Origin: DASRTE01 sp035316885
Lineage (GTDB): Bacteria > Actinomycetota > Actinomycetes > Jiangellales > Jiangellaceae
Assembly (NCBI GenBank): GCA_035316885.1
Contig: DATHII010000148.1
Span: 1 to 13,194, forward strand
Length of the DNA stretch: 13,194 bases
Direction: 5' to 3'
Both the position numbers and the translations under genes were made by a program. Shown here in pieces: positions 13,026 to 13,194 of the stretch. The notes beneath the pieces are model-generated. The model worked only from the letters and a program-made list of their open reading frames with translations, was not told where the DNA came from and ran no database searches. Numbering within the stretch: position 1 is the stretch's first letter; the number at the start of each line of letters is the position of its first letter.

Positions 13026-13194
13026 GCCATATCGGGCTGACGATGGACGACGGCCCGCGCACGACCCGCAGCCATCGACGCCGCAGGCGCCGGCGCCGGC
13101 GCCGTCGGTTCGGCTCGGTGTTGGCCGTGATCCTCTCGGTGGCCGTCGTCGGCGGGCTGATCGCGGGCATCTTCTTCGGTGGGCGCTCGCTGTT
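13022..13194 (+). CDS. mltG: Endolytic transglycosylase MltG, N-terminal part only (runs off the window)
   Basis: 57 codons are visible with no stop before the window end. The N-terminus is cytoplasmic and charged, with eleven consecutive arginines (19-29), followed by one transmembrane segment (about 31-53, GSVLAVILSVAVVGG onwards). This is the usual start of actinobacterial MltG, the inner-membrane enzyme that cleaves nascent glycan strands. The LysM-like and catalytic YceG domains lie outside the window. The assignment therefore rests on topology and on the conserved alaS-ruvX-mltG order, not on catalytic motifs. AGGTGG at 13012-13017 is its ribosome binding site, and the start overlaps the ruvX stop as ATGA. 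A second in-frame ATG at codon 8 is possible. Confidence 0.8.
   Translation, partial: MSHIGLTMDDGPRTTRSHRRRRRRRRRRRFGSVLAVILSVAVVGGLIAGIFFGGRSL
13086..13103. repeat. Three tandem GGCGCC units within the poly-arginine codons of mltG
   Basis: GGCGCC occurs three times head to tail and encodes part of the Arg19-29 run (AGG CGC CGG CGC CGG CGC). Each unit is its own palindrome, so the tract is prone to slippage. Slippage by one 6-bp unit would keep the frame and change the number of arginines by two. Confidence 0.8.

Noticed and set aside
1..13194. Search for a defence island, mobile element, CRISPR array or biosynthetic cluster
   Set aside because: All the DNA is accounted for by conserved genes and short promoter gaps. 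No transposase, integrase, repeat-spacer or atypical-composition segment was seen apart from the intein.

Overview
This is a 13.2 kb piece of a high-GC actinobacterial (Actinomycetota) chromosome. GC-rich third codon positions, many GTG starts, TANNNT -10 elements and leaderless starts point that way, as does a gene set with counterparts in Mycobacterium tuberculosis (Rv2578c-type radical SAM protein, aspS, an Rv1273c/Rv1272c-like ABC pair, rarA, alaS-ruvX-mltG). The order or genus cannot be fixed from the sequence. Almost all of the window is housekeeping DNA; there is no rRNA, tRNA, CRISPR array, insertion sequence or phage gene.

Layout. (1) 1-1458 (+): an Rv2578c-family radical SAM protein, probably missing its N-terminus at the window edge. 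It is interrupted by a 160-residue mini-intein whose first residue and +1 residue each take the place of the third cysteine of the radical SAM cluster motif. (2) 1459-1606: a short gap holding the minus-strand C-terminal relic of a VOC/glyoxalase-like gene and the aspS promoter. (3) 1607-3397 (+): aspS, whose 3' end overlaps by 23 bp a convergent gene. (4) 7694-3375 (-): an apparent operon. A possible 26-codon leader peptide is followed by two half-size ABC exporter subunits that fit together as an asymmetric heterodimer, then a small isoprenylcysteine-methyltransferase-like membrane protein. (5) 7733-9097 (+): rarA, divergent from the ABC operon across a 38-bp region with two back-to-back -10 elements, each placed for a leaderless transcript. 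(6) 9189 to the window end (+): a tightly packed operon of a DUF948 protein, a 100-residue actinobacterial protein, alaS, ruvX and the start of mltG, with joints that overlap or leave 2 nt.

How the genes work together. aspS and alaS supply charged tRNAs. RarA acts at stalled replication forks, RuvX (YqgF) is an RNase H-fold nuclease tied to rRNA processing, and MltG terminates peptidoglycan strands. The ABC pair with the methyltransferase-like protein looks like a membrane export or lipid-handling unit with unknown substrate. I found no convincing new multi-gene system. The items most worth a second look are the intein at the Fe-S ligand, the coupled leader peptide with its divergent leaderless promoters, the VOC relic carrying the aspS promoter, and the hairpin in the convergent gene overlap.
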